A stretch of DNA of 64,000 nucleotides from CAYOYK01 sp964408185 (GCA_964408185.1 CAYOYK010000005.1:15323-79322), one strand, 5' to 3'; counted from the stretch's first letter, positions 25,084 through 33,737 are shown. Numbers and translations are program-made. Notes: generated by a model not told the origin, from the letters alone.

Positions 25084-26019
25084 TCAGGGCTTGGGCGCGG
25101 TAAACGCTTCCACAAGCGTTTGCAGGTTAAGGCGCATCGCGTCCTCGTAATGCGTCAGGGCGCTGTCGTCCAGTGAGCCGGTGGTCACGGGGTCGAGCGT
25201 GTAGACGGGCGCGCCCGTCTCGGCGGCCAGCACGTCGGCCGCGGACGCATCGTAGGCGGGCTCCACAAACAGCGGCGGCAGATCGTGCGCCACAAGGAGC
25301 TGGCACAGCTCGGCCATCTCTCCGGCGCTGAGGCTGCTCTCCGGGTCCTCGGACATGGTGGCCAGCACGTCGAGGCCGTACTCCTGCGCAAAGTATGCGA
25401 ACGCCGCGTGGAAGGTAACGATCTCGCGGCCCGCATAGGGGGCAAGGCCCGCGCGCAGCTCCGCGTCAAGGGCCTCCAGACGGGCGCAATACGCGTCCCG
25501 GTTCCGCTCGATGGCCTCGGCCTGCTCCGGCAGCAGCGCCGCAAGCGCGTCGCTCAGGTTGCGCGTCATCTGCATGGCGTTGGGCACGCTGAGCCAGATG
25601 TGCGCGTTGTACTCGCCGTGATCGTGCTCCTCGTGGCCGGCCTCCTCCTCGTGGTGCTCCTCCGCGTTGGGCAGCAGCGTCACGCCGACGGACGCGTCCA
25701 CAAGCGTCAGCTCCGGGAAGGCGCTCAGCACGTCGTCCAAATAGCTCTCCATGCCCGCGCCGTTCAGCAGCAGCGCGTCCGCGTCCACAAGGCTTTGCAT
25801 ATCGCCCGGCAGCAGAGCCACATCATGCAGGCAGCCGGTGCTGGGCGGCGCGAGGCAGGTCAGCTCCACGCCCGGCACGTCCTTTAGCAGGTTGGCCGCC
25901 ATGGCGTAGATAGGATAAAACGAGGTCACGATCTTAGCGGATTCCGCCCGCGCGACAGGCAGCGCCGCAAGGCACAGCGCAAGGCACAGCAGGCAGCAGA
26001 GCAAACGGTTGATGCGCAC
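25084..26019 (-). CDS. znuA: Zinc ABC transporter substrate-binding protein, ZnuA/AdcA type
   Basis: 311 residues with a signal peptide (cleavage near VARA|ES). It is a cluster A-I metal-binding protein: the His ligands lie in GCLHDVALLPG near residue 64, NAHIWLSVPN near 143 and VTFHAAFAYFAQEYG near 205. A His/Glu-rich loop (EEHHEEEAGHEEHDHGE, 119-135) is typical of zinc-specific members. No permease or ATPase gene is adjacent, so the partner must be elsewhere. It has no lipobox, which is unusual for a Gram-positive binding protein. The start is the ATG at 26019 behind AAGGAGAA. Confidence 0.9.
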   Translation of the reverse strand: MRINRLLCCLLCLALCLAALPVARAESAKIVTSFYPIYAMAANLLKDVPGVELTCLAPPSTGCLHDVALLPGDMQSLVDADALLLNGAGMESYLDDVLSAFPELTLVDASVGVTLLPNAEEHHEEEAGHEEHDHGEYNAHIWLSVPNAMQMTRNLSDALAALLPEQAEAIERNRDAYCARLEALDAELRAGLAPYAGREIVTFHAAFAYFAQEYGLDVLATMSEDPESSLSAGEMAELCQLLVAHDLPPLFVEPAYDASAADVLAAETGAPVYTLDPVTTGSLDDSALTHYEDAMRLNLQTLVEAFTAPKP

Positions 26020-26035
26020 TTTCTTTTTTTCTCCT

Positions 26036-26071
26036 TCAAAAAGGCGCGCCGCGAAAGCCGCGGCACGCCTT
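26036..26071 (-). terminator. Terminator of the PrsA-like gene
   Basis: A 13-bp stem with one wobble (26041-26053 with 26059-26071) and a T5 run on the minus strand. It also covers the approach to znuA. Confidence 0.8.
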
Positions 26072-26084
26072 GTCTATCGTTTGG

Positions 26085-27722
26085 TTACTGTCCGTCGGAG
26101 GCGGTATCGCCCTCGGCGGCCGCCTCAGCCTGAAGCTCGTCAAGGCTGGGCACCAGACCCGTGTACGTCACGCCAAACTCGGCAACCGCTGCGTCGTAGG
26201 CTTCCGTATACACGGTATCCCGCTGGGAGGACAGCATTTCCGAGCGCAGCGCCTCGCGATCCTCATCGCTGAATTCCACGGGGCCTTCGGGCTGGATTTC
26301 AAGCAGCTTGACGATGTGAACGCCGTATTTGCTGACATAGGGGGCGCTCACCGCGCCGATCTCATCCACGGAGAAGGCGGCGCTGATGAAGCCGGGCGCG
26401 TAGCTGGTATCGATATTCACGTCGTAGATCTGGTCCTCGCTGCCGTCCGAATCGTAATCCTTGAGCACATCGGCAAAATCTTCGCCGTCGGCCAAGCGCT
26501 TGTTGATCTCGTCCACCTTGGGCTGTACGGAAGCCAGAATATCGGCCTCCGCCTGCGTCACCTGCGCCTGCAGCTCCTCGGCGGTCTCGGTGGGCGCGTC
26601 GGTCGCGTCGGGGGCGACAGTCGCGTCAGCCTCGGCGGTCGCGTCAGCCTCGGCGGTCGCGTCGGCCTCGGCGGTCGCGTCAGCCTCGGCGCCCTGCACA
26701 GCGGCGGCTTCGGCGTCCAGCGCCTCCTCCAAGCGGGCCTGCAGGTCGATGTACTTGTTCATCAGGTCTTCGTCGGCCAGGATGAGCAGGTGCTGCACCG
26801 TGCGGATCCCCGCGGGGCGGTACAGGGCCTTGCGCAGGCTGACGCTTTGGCCGTAGTAGGCGGCATATACCATCATCTGATCGACGTAATCGTTATAAGC
26901 CTGATAATCGGCGGGAGAGGTTCCATACATCTCCTTGTCGTTGGCAAGCAGGCTTTGATATTCGGCCTCCACATCGTCGTCGGTCACGTCGACGCTCTTC
27001 ACGATGTCGTTCTGGACCTTGGACAGGTAGTTGAACTCGACGGAAAGCACCTTGTACTGCTCCAGCGAGAAGCCGATGCTGCTGTAGTACGCCTCGGCTT
27101 CCGTGGCGGCCAGCGTCGGGTCGGCCGTCAAGCCGTCAACGGTGGTTTGCAGGCTGGCAACAGAGGTCTCCAGATCGGCGATCTTCTGCGTAAGCTCCGT
27201 GCGGCTGGTGGCCTGCTCGTCGGTATCGCCGGCGGCATCCTCCGGCAGCGCGGCCAGCTCTTCTTTGGCGCTTGCCAGCTGGGTCTGCGCGTCCGTCAGG
27301 CTGGTGGTGCAGCTCTCGGTATAGCTCGACGCGTAGCTATCGCGCATGGTGGTCCACTCGGTCGCCGCCGTATCCTCCAGCGTCTTGGTCTCCTCCTCGG
27401 TCGGCTGGGGCACGCCGTTCTTCGCGCCGATCTGGAGCAGCACCTCAATGGTGACCTGATAATCCAGCGCGTAGCTGCGCATCATCCGCACGACCTCAGG
27501 ATCGCTAAAGTCGTAGCTCGCGGAATACTGCGTGTAGTAGTTGTTGTACCAAGGCTTGACGTCCGCCCAAGTGACATCCTTGCCGCCGACGGTCGCAAGC
27601 ACGGCGTCATCCGCCAGATCCCCGGCGGTCGCGGCGGCATCCTCAGCGAAGGCCTGACACCCAACCATCAGCATCATGCTGATGCACAGGAGCAGGGCCA
27701 GCGATTTCTTCCAAAACTTCAT
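26085..27722 (-). CDS. PrsA/SurA-like peptidyl-prolyl isomerase with interrupted parvulin domain
   Basis: 545 residues. The signal peptide ends either in a weak lipobox (MVGC) or at AFA|ED. A SurA_N-like helical chaperone region (about 40-300) includes a coiled-coil stretch. The parvulin domain begins RTVQHLLILADED near residue 322, is interrupted by about 90 residues containing EADATA repeats (residues around 350-375), and resumes as RLADGEDFADVLKDY and YGVHIVKLLE. It would fold secreted proteins outside the membrane. Whether the split domain still isomerises proline bonds is uncertain. Start is the ATG at 27722 with AAGGACG upstream. Confidence 0.85.
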   Translation of the reverse strand: MKFWKKSLALLLCISMMLMVGCQAFAEDAAATAGDLADDAVLATVGGKDVTWADVKPWYNNYYTQYSASYDFSDPEVVRMMRSYALDYQVTIEVLLQIGAKNGVPQPTEEETKTLEDTAATEWTTMRDSYASSYTESCTTSLTDAQTQLASAKEELAALPEDAAGDTDEQATSRTELTQKIADLETSVASLQTTVDGLTADPTLAATEAEAYYSSIGFSLEQYKVLSVEFNYLSKVQNDIVKSVDVTDDDVEAEYQSLLANDKEMYGTSPADYQAYNDYVDQMMVYAAYYGQSVSLRKALYRPAGIRTVQHLLILADEDLMNKYIDLQARLEEALDAEAAAVQGAEADATAEADATAEADATAEADATVAPDATDAPTETAEELQAQVTQAEADILASVQPKVDEINKRLADGEDFADVLKDYDSDGSEDQIYDVNIDTSYAPGFISAAFSVDEIGAVSAPYVSKYGVHIVKLLEIQPEGPVEFSDEDREALRSEMLSSQRDTVYTEAYDAAVAEFGVTYTGLVPSLDELQAEAAAEGDTASDGQ

Positions 27723-27810
27723 GAAACAACGTCCTTTCTATCTTCAAGGCAATTGCGCTGTGTGCGCACCGCCTCCGCACACAGCCATGCCGCCTGCGGT
27801 TGATTGTGCT

Positions 27811-27839
27811 ATTATGGCACAACCCAAAAGCAAGCGCAA
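27811..27839 (-). promoter_or_regulatory. Probable promoter of the PrsA-like gene
   Basis: Minus strand TTGCGC (27834-27839), 17 bases, CATAAT (27811-27816), about 88 bases upstream of the ATG. Confidence 0.5.
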
Positions 27840-27925
27840 GCGCTTTGCCTGAATGTTACAGTCTATTCACAGTTGCAGGAGGATGCACACCGCGCGGCGA
27901 ACCCTGCTGAGGAGGAGGCGAGCGC

Positions 27926-28381
27926 GTGATCGTACGGGTGATGAAGGCCAGCCGCGCGCTGACCGTATGGGACGGCGACCAGCCGACGCTGCAATGCCGC
28001 GTTGCGCTGTCCTCGCACAGCGAGGGGCCCAAGCTGCGCGAGGGCGACGGCCGCACGCCGGAGGGCGCGTACCGCATCTGCTTGGTGAAGCGCGACGGCA
28101 AGTACGGCAAGAGCCTCGGCCTGAGCTATCCCGGCCCGGAGGATGCGCGCGCGGCCCTGCGCGAGGGCCGCATCGACGCGGCGACCTGCAAGGCCATTCT
28201 GGACGCGCACAGCGAGGGCCGCCGTCCGCCGTGGGGCACGCCCCTTGGCGGCGAAATCTACCTGCACGCAGGCGGAACGCAGTCCGATTGGACGGCGGGC
28301 TGCATTGCGCTGGACAGCGAGGACATGGAGGCGCTGTTTGCCCTGCGGGATCAAATCGACCGTGTGGAGATTCTGCCATAG
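27926..28381 (+). CDS. L,D-transpeptidase (YkuD domain), no signal peptide
   Basis: 151 residues covering almost only the YkuD catalytic domain, with the active-site pattern HAGGTQSDWTAGCIAL near residue 111 (His, Gly, Gly, Cys). Such enzymes crosslink peptidoglycan or attach proteins to it. There is no signal peptide or membrane segment in the frame, which is odd for a cell-wall enzyme; a cytosolic role or an unrecognised export route are possible. It starts at a GTG (27926), seven bases after GAGGAGG; an ATG five codons on is less well placed. Confidence 0.87.
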   Translation: MIVRVMKASRALTVWDGDQPTLQCRVALSSHSEGPKLREGDGRTPEGAYRICLVKRDGKYGKSLGLSYPGPEDARAALREGRIDAATCKAILDAHSEGRRPPWGTPLGGEIYLHAGGTQSDWTAGCIALDSEDMEALFALRDQIDRVEILP

Positions 28382-28386
28382 CATAA

Positions 28387-28412
28387 GCGAGGCGGCCGAT
28401 TGGCCGCCTCGC
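28387..28412. terminator. Perfect 11-bp hairpin between convergent genes
   Basis: 28387-28397 pairs with 28402-28412 around a GATT loop. There is no real T tract on either side, so it may be a weak or factor-assisted terminator, or an mRNA-end stabiliser. Confidence 0.55.
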
Positions 28413-28426
28413 TGCGAATACCGGGT

Positions 28427-28915
28427 CTATTTTCTGCCAACGCCCATGCCGTCGAGGCTCCGTTCCAGCTCGCCGTCCTCCAAGCTCCATGTATATTGGT
28501 AGAGATACCCGCTCTGATCGATAAAAATATTGGTGGGATAGCCTTCCAGCCCGACGATTCCGCAGAGCGACAGGTCGGCGTCCTCGATGATGGGAATGCC
28601 ATCCAGCCCGTACTGCGCCACAAGATCGGTCGTCACGGAGCTGTCCTCGCCATCCCAAACATGCACCAGCAGGATTTGCAGCTCGTCGGCAGAGAAGGCT
28701 TGGTACGCCGCCGCGGCGGAGGGCATCTCGTCCATGCAATAGGCGCACCAGCTTGTAAAGAAGCTGATGTAGATCGCCTTGCCCTCGTAAGGCGTCAGCT
28801 CCAGCGCGGTGCCGTCAAACTCATGAAAGACGTCCGCGCTCTCGGCCAGCGCGCACGCGGGCAGCAGCGCGGCCAGCAGCAGGCAGAGCATCCGGCGGAA
28901 AACGCGTTGCTTCAT
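28427..28915 (-). CDS. TlpA/ResA-like thioredoxin-fold protein, exported
   Basis: 162 residues with a signal peptide (LLAALLPACALAES). The thioredoxin fold has its redox motif in FFTSWCAYCMDEMP near residue 56 (CAYC), the cis-Pro region GYPTNIFIDQSG near residue 125, and FHEFDGTALEL at the start as in TlpA proteins. It probably reduces or exchanges disulfides in exported proteins. It may be lipid-anchored through PAC, but the lipobox is poor. Start at the ATG at 28915 behind AGGAGG. It is monocistronic. Confidence 0.85.
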   Translation of the reverse strand: MKQRVFRRMLCLLLAALLPACALAESADVFHEFDGTALELTPYEGKAIYISFFTSWCAYCMDEMPSAAAAYQAFSADELQILLVHVWDGEDSSVTTDLVAQYGLDGIPIIEDADLSLCGIVGLEGYPTNIFIDQSGYLYQYTWSLEDGELERSLDGMGVGRK

Positions 28916-29011
28916 GGGAAGAACCTCCTTGCGCGTCTAAGGACGGCATTAGTATACACCCATTTCAACGTTTTGGACAGCGCGTTTTGTCCCGCGCTCC
29001 CCTCGGCCTGC

Positions 29012-29043
29012 AAATGCAGGATTGATGTATTCATCCTGCATTT
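29012..29043. repeat. 11-bp perfect inverted repeat upstream of the aminotransferase promoter
   Basis: AAATGCAGGAT (29012-29022) and its exact complement (29033-29043) are separated by 10 bases and lie 36 bases before the -35 box. It could be a regulator site or a terminator-like hairpin. The rest of 28916-29078 shows no gene. Confidence 0.5.
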
Positions 29044-29078
29044 TGAGGATCTTGGGTCAAAAAACTTTCGTCCGGCAC

Positions 29079-29228
29079 TTTACTCTCTAAAATGAGTATG
29101 TTATAATCCGTTCAGGTCGTCCGATGGTGCGTCGGCCCGGCAAACGCCGGAGACGGATTTGCATTTTTGGACGGGCTATCCGCCACTTGATGGATTGCGG
29201 GCCATGCCCGCTCAAGGAGGAACCCGCC
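29079..29228 (+). promoter_or_regulatory. Promoter and 115-nt structured leader of the aminotransferase operon
   Basis: TTTACT (29079-29084), 17 bases, TATAAT (29102-29107). The leader from about 29114 holds a CCGGC/GCCGG hairpin (near 29138-29151) and a GCGGGC/GCCCGC hairpin directly in front of the AAGGAGG site (near 29197-29221). No T-box or known riboswitch consensus was recognised. Confidence 0.55.
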
Positions 29229-30446
29229 ATGTCGCTAGGAATTTCCACTGTCTGCAAGAACATCCAGCCCTCCGCTACATTGGCCATGAACGATACCGCC
29301 AACGCCCTCCGCGCAAAGGGCGTGCAGGTGTACAGCTTTGCCGCCGGAGAGCCGGATTTTGATACGCCCCTGCCCATCCGCGACGCCATGAAGGACGCGC
29401 TGGACCGCGGCATGACCCGCTATACCCCCGCGACGGGCTCCGTAGAGCTGAAGGATGCGATTCTCCAAAAGCTCCGCTGCGAGAACGGGCTTGAATACGA
29501 ACGCAAAAACATCATCGCCTCCAACGGCGCCAAGCACTCCATCAGCACTGCGCTTCAGGCCATCCTGAATCCGGGCGACGAGGTCGTTATTCCCACGCCG
29601 TGCTGGGTCAGCTACCCGGAGATGGTGCGGATGGCGGGCGGCACGCCGGTTTTTGTGGAGACCAGCGAGGAGAACGGCTTTTTGCCGACCGCCGTCGCCA
29701 TGCGCGCCGCCGTGACCCCCCGCACCAAGGCGTTTATCCTCACCACGCCCAACAACCCCACCGGCTGCGTGTACGACGAGGCCACCCTGCGCGCGCTGGC
29801 CGACCTCTGCGTGGAAAAGGACTTTTACATTCTGTCGGACGAGATCTACGAGCACCTGATTTACAGCGGGCGCAAGCACATCGCCATCGCCGGCTTTGGC
29901 CCTGAGGTCAAGGCGCGCACGCTGCTGGTAAACGGCGTAAGCAAGACCTACGCCATGACGGGCTTCCGCATTGGCTACCTTGCCGGGCCCGCCGATGTGG
30001 TCGCGGCCATGGGCAACTACCAAAGCCAAGCGACCTCCGGCCCCTGCACGCCTGCGCAGCACGCCGCCGCCGCCGCTCTTGCCATGGATCAAGGCTGCGT
30101 CGAAACAATGCGCGCCGCCTTCGAGGCCCGCCGCGACGAGCTGTGCGCCCTTGTCAACCGTATCCCCGGCATCCATTGCCATTGCCCGGACGGCGCGTTC
30201 TACGTGATGATGAACATCAGCCGCTTGCTGGGCCGCACCTACCGCGGCGAGGTCATTGCCGACAGTATGTCCTTTGCGCAGACGCTGCTGCAAAACGAGC
30301 ATGTCGTGCTGGTGCCCGGCTCCGCCTTTATGGCCGAGGGGTACTGCCGCCTCAGCTATGCCATCAGCGACAAAAATATCCGCGAGGGCATGCGCCGCAT
30401 CCGCGCGTTTGTGGATGAGCTCCAGCCCGTCGCCATGGAGGCATAA
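29229..30446 (+). CDS. Pyridoxal-phosphate aminotransferase, aspartate aminotransferase-like
   Basis: 405-residue fold-type I aminotransferase of the AspC/AlaA family. Visible are the substrate region FAAGEPDFDTP near residue 38, NNPTGCVY near 175, the PLP-phosphate segment LSDEIYEHL near 205, and the PLP lysine in VNGVSKTYAMTGFRIGY near 240. Likely reactions are aspartate/2-oxoglutarate or related transaminations. I start at the ATG at 29229 after CAAGGAGG; the frame is open further upstream, but only within the leader. It is coupled to the next gene by a 1-base gap, so the pair may act in one pathway. Confidence 0.9.
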   Translation: MSLGISTVCKNIQPSATLAMNDTANALRAKGVQVYSFAAGEPDFDTPLPIRDAMKDALDRGMTRYTPATGSVELKDAILQKLRCENGLEYERKNIIASNGAKHSISTALQAILNPGDEVVIPTPCWVSYPEMVRMAGGTPVFVETSEENGFLPTAVAMRAAVTPRTKAFILTTPNNPTGCVYDEATLRALADLCVEKDFYILSDEIYEHLIYSGRKHIAIAGFGPEVKARTLLVNGVSKTYAMTGFRIGYLAGPADVVAAMGNYQSQATSGPCTPAQHAAAAALAMDQGCVETMRAAFEARRDELCALVNRIPGIHCHCPDGAFYVMMNISRLLGRTYRGEVIADSMSFAQTLLQNEHVVLVPGSAFMAEGYCRLSYAISDKNIREGMRRIRAFVDELQPVAMEA

Positions 30447-30447
30447 C

Positions 30448-31842
30448 ATGCTGGAATTCAGCGAAAAGAGCAACCTGCTCATCCAAAGCAAATATCAGTA
30501 CGATTTGCAGGACGTTACGGAGCCCAACCTCTACCGCGAAATCTTCGATTATGAGTCCATCCCCAAGATCCCGTTCAACAATCGGTTGGTGCCCACCAAC
30601 ATGCCCGACGAGATTTGGATGACCGATACGACCTTCCGCGACGGGCAGCAGAGCGTCAGCCCGTTTACGCCGCGCCAAATCGAGCATCTGTACAAGCTGA
30701 TGGCGCGTCTGGGCGGCCCGAAGGGCTTGGTGCGCCAGAGCGAGTTCTTTTTGTACACCGACAAGGACCGCGAGGCGCTCGAACGCTGTCAGGCGCTCGG
30801 CCTGCCCTTCCCGGAGATCACCACTTGGATTCGCGCCAACGAGAAGGACTTTGCGCTCGTCAAGGCCGCCGGCGTGCATGAAACGGGCATTCTGGTCTCG
30901 TGCAGCGATTACCATATCTTCAAAAAAATGCACCTGACGCGCGCGCAGGCCATGGACAAGTACCTTGGCATCGTCAAGGCCGCGCTGGAGCAGGGCATCA
31001 CGCCGCGCTGCCATTTTGAGGATATCACCCGCGCGGATTTTTACGGCTTTGTGCTGCCCTTTGCCGAGCAGCTGATGAAGCTCGCCCATCAGAGCGGTCT
31101 CAAAATCAAGATTCGCGCCTGCGATACCATGGGCTACGGCGTAAGCTATCCCGGCGCGGCTCTCCCCCGCAGCGTGGCCGGCATCATCTACGGCCTGAAC
31201 CACTACGCGCAGGTGCCCAGCGAGCAGCTGGAGTGGCACGGCCATAACGATTTCTACAAGGTCGTCTCCAACGCGGGCACGGCGTGGCTGTACGGCTGCG
31301 CGTCGATCAACTGCTCGCTGCTGGGCATTGGCGAGCGCACGGGCAACTGCCCGTTGGAGGCCATGGCCATCGAGTACGAGTCCCTGCGCGGCGAGACCGG
31401 CGGCATGGACTTGACCGCCGTTACCGAGATCGCGGAGTACATGGAGCGTGAGATCGGCATTGAGATCAGCCCGCGCCAGCCCTTTGTGGGCCGCCACTTT
31501 AATGTGACCCGCGCAGGTATTCACGCCGACGGCATGCTCAAGGACGAGGAAATCTACAACATCTTTGATACCACCACGCTGCTCAACCGCCCGGCCACCG
31601 TCGCCGTGGACAGCCACAGCGGCCTTGCGGGCGTCGCCCACTGGATGAACACATTCTTCCGCCTGTCCGGCGTCCACATGGTGGATAAGCAGGATCCGCT
31701 GGTGATGGCGGTCAAGGTGCAGGTGGACGCCCTCTATGCCGAGGGCCGCAATACCGTAATGGGCGACGAGGAGCTGGAAATCATGGTGCGCGACGCGAAC
31801 GTCGACCGCTACGAGCACCTGCTGTTCCACAAGAGCAAATAA
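30448..31842 (+). CDS. LeuA/homocitrate-synthase-like enzyme, possible Re-citrate synthase
   Basis: 464 residues, member of the HMGL-like family that condenses acetyl-CoA with 2-oxo acids. The catalytic start MTDTTFRDGQQS near residue 52 is intact, the metal-binding HGHND lies near residue 263, and GIGERTGNCPLEAM near 298 closes the barrel. There is no LeuA regulatory domain. Proteins with this N-terminal extension (LQDVTEPNLYREIF) are annotated as isopropylmalate synthases, and some anaerobe relatives are Re-citrate synthases. Homocitrate, citramalate or Re-citrate synthesis cannot be separated from sequence alone. The gene starts one base after the aminotransferase stop. Confidence 0.75.
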   Translation: MLEFSEKSNLLIQSKYQYDLQDVTEPNLYREIFDYESIPKIPFNNRLVPTNMPDEIWMTDTTFRDGQQSVSPFTPRQIEHLYKLMARLGGPKGLVRQSEFFLYTDKDREALERCQALGLPFPEITTWIRANEKDFALVKAAGVHETGILVSCSDYHIFKKMHLTRAQAMDKYLGIVKAALEQGITPRCHFEDITRADFYGFVLPFAEQLMKLAHQSGLKIKIRACDTMGYGVSYPGAALPRSVAGIIYGLNHYAQVPSEQLEWHGHNDFYKVVSNAGTAWLYGCASINCSLLGIGERTGNCPLEAMAIEYESLRGETGGMDLTAVTEIAEYMEREIGIEISPRQPFVGRHFNVTRAGIHADGMLKDEEIYNIFDTTTLLNRPATVAVDSHSGLAGVAHWMNTFFRLSGVHMVDKQDPLVMAVKVQVDALYAEGRNTVMGDEELEIMVRDANVDRYEHLLFHKSK

Positions 31843-31916
31843 GCGAGATCGGCGTTTACGCCCGCCCGTTCTGCGGGCAAGCCGTTCGTATCCCCCATAC
31901 GTCTCCCCTGCGTACA

Positions 31917-31947
31917 GCCTCCGGCCACATTTCGGAATGCGGCCGGA
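31917..31947. terminator. Hairpin after the LeuA-like gene
   Basis: A 14-bp stem with one wobble (31917-31930 with 31934-31947), no T tract directly after it. Probably marks the end of the aminotransferase operon. Confidence 0.5.
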
Positions 31948-31990
31948 GGTCACTACATGCGGACAAGCGTTTTGCTTTCCGCTCTTTTTT

Positions 31991-32019
31991 TTGACAGAAT
32001 TCGCGCTTCATGGTATGCT
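31991..32019 (+). promoter_or_regulatory. Promoter of the Na/Pi transporter gene
   Basis: TTGACA (31991-31996), 17 bases, TATGCT (32014-32019). The leader to the ATG at 32097 is about 70 nt. Confidence 0.75.
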
Positions 32020-32096
32020 GTTTTTGTATACGCAAAGAGGAAAGCAGGGCGCGGAGAAAAGAGCGAGCCGCGCCGGGACGTACGGGAGGATCGGAT

Positions 32097-33737
32097 ATGT
32101 CCGTTATGAATGTGGTATCGCTGATCGGCGGGCTGGGCCTGTTCCTGTTCGGCATCAAGGGAATGGGCGAGGGCCTTGAAAAAGCGGCCGGGCACAAAAT
32201 GCGCAAGCTGCTGGAGGTGCTCACCCGCAACAAGTTTATGGCCGTGCTGATGGGCGCGCTGGTAACCGCCGTTATGCAAAGCTCCTCCGCCACAACGGTG
32301 ATGGTGGTCGGCTTTGTCAACGCCGGGCTGCTGAGCCTCGGCAAGGCCATCGGGGTCATCATGGGCGCGAACATCGGCACCACGGTCACCTCGCTGATGC
32401 TCAGCTTTCAGGTGGACTTTGGCATGATTTTCGCGGCCATCGGCGCGATTTGCATGCTGCTGGGCAACCGCCCAAGGCTCAAGCTGGTTGGCCAGATTAT
32501 GATGGGGCTCGGCGTGCTGTTTACCGGCATGCGCCTCATGACCGAGGCCATGGTGCCCCTGCGGGACTGGGAGGGCTTCCGCACGATGATGACCGGGGTG
32601 AGCAACCCGATCGTCGGCGTGCTGGTGGGCACGCTGGTCACCGCCCTGCTGCAAAGCAGCGCCGCGTCCATCGGCATTTTGCAGGCGTTGGCCTCCTCCG
32701 GGCTGATCGGCCTGCAGGGCTGCCTGTTTGTGCTCTTCGGGCAGAACATCGGCACCTGCGTAACCGCCATGCTGGCCGCCGTGGGCGCAAACAAGACAGC
32801 CAAGCGCGCCGCCGTGGTCCACCTGCTGTTCAATGTCATCGGCACGGTGCTGTTCGTCGTGCTTGCGATGATCCTGCCGCTGGACGTGTGGATACAGGCC
32901 CTTGTGGGCGATAACATCAAACTGCAAATCGCCTTGGCGCACATCGTCTTCAACCTGGTCACCACCTTCCTGCTGCTGCCGCTGAGCGGCGTGCTGGAAA
33001 AGGCCGCCTGCGTGATTGTGCGCGGGCAGGACGCGCAGCAGGAGCCCATGCGTCTGATGTACTTTGACGACCGCCTGTTCTCCACGCCCCCCATCGCGGC
33101 GCAGCAGCTCTTTAAGGAGGTCTGCCGCATGTGCGATCTGGCCCGCGCCAACCTTACGCTGGCCATGAAATACTACCTCACGCCCAAGGATACCTCTGTG
33201 GACGAGTTCGAGAACCGCGAGCAGGTGATAGACTACCTGAACGCGGAGATCACCCAGCGGCTGATCGAGCTGCAAGCCGGCAGTCTGGGCGGGCGGGACG
33301 TGCATATGGTCGGCTCTCTGTTCCATGTGGTCAACGACTTGGAGCGCATTGGCGATCACAGCGAAAACCTAAAGGAGATCGCCGATAGCCTTCGCCGCGA
33401 CAAGGGCAAGTTCTCCGGCAAGGCCGAGCACGAAATTGAGCTGCTGTACCAAAAGGTGGAGAGCATGGTGGATAACGCCATCGATATTGTCAAGCGCCAG
33501 ATCATCGACCCGGAGATTGTGGGCAAGGTGGAAAGCACCGAGGCCGAGGTCGATCAGCTCTGCGAGGATTACGCCAACCACCACGTCGAGCGCATCAAGA
33601 ACAAAAAATGCACGCCCAAGAACGGCATGCTGTACATGGATACGCTCAACAACCTAGAGCGCATTGCCGATCACGCCAACAACTTGGCCACCTCGGTGGA
33701 CGACGCGTCCGAGGACGCCAAGCGGATGCTCTGGTAA
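32097..33737 (+). CDS. Na+/phosphate cotransporter family protein with C-terminal PhoU domain
   Basis: 546 residues. The membrane part (1-310) holds two inverted repeats, each with a glutamine-serine motif: QSSSATTVM near residue 62 and QSSAASIGIL near 185, as in NptA/PhoU-type cotransporters. The C-terminal 200 residues are a cytoplasmic PhoU-like helical domain (NDLERIGDHSENLKEIAD, NNLERIADHANNLA). It probably imports or balances phosphate with sodium. I start at the ATG at 32097 after GGGAGGA; upstream codons overlap the promoter. Confidence 0.9.
   Translation: MSVMNVVSLIGGLGLFLFGIKGMGEGLEKAAGHKMRKLLEVLTRNKFMAVLMGALVTAVMQSSSATTVMVVGFVNAGLLSLGKAIGVIMGANIGTTVTSLMLSFQVDFGMIFAAIGAICMLLGNRPRLKLVGQIMMGLGVLFTGMRLMTEAMVPLRDWEGFRTMMTGVSNPIVGVLVGTLVTALLQSSAASIGILQALASSGLIGLQGCLFVLFGQNIGTCVTAMLAAVGANKTAKRAAVVHLLFNVIGTVLFVVLAMILPLDVWIQALVGDNIKLQIALAHIVFNLVTTFLLLPLSGVLEKAACVIVRGQDAQQEPMRLMYFDDRLFSTPPIAAQQLFKEVCRMCDLARANLTLAMKYYLTPKDTSVDEFENREQVIDYLNAEITQRLIELQAGSLGGRDVHMVGSLFHVVNDLERIGDHSENLKEIADSLRRDKGKFSGKAEHEIELLYQKVESMVDNAIDIVKRQIIDPEIVGKVESTEAEVDQLCEDYANHHVERIKNKKCTPKNGMLYMDTLNNLERIADHANNLATSVDDASEDAKRMLW

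Noticed and set aside
32010..32096. 29 extra N-terminal residues of the Na/Pi transporter
   Set aside because: They overlap the promoter, and the ATG at 32097 has a proper ribosome site.
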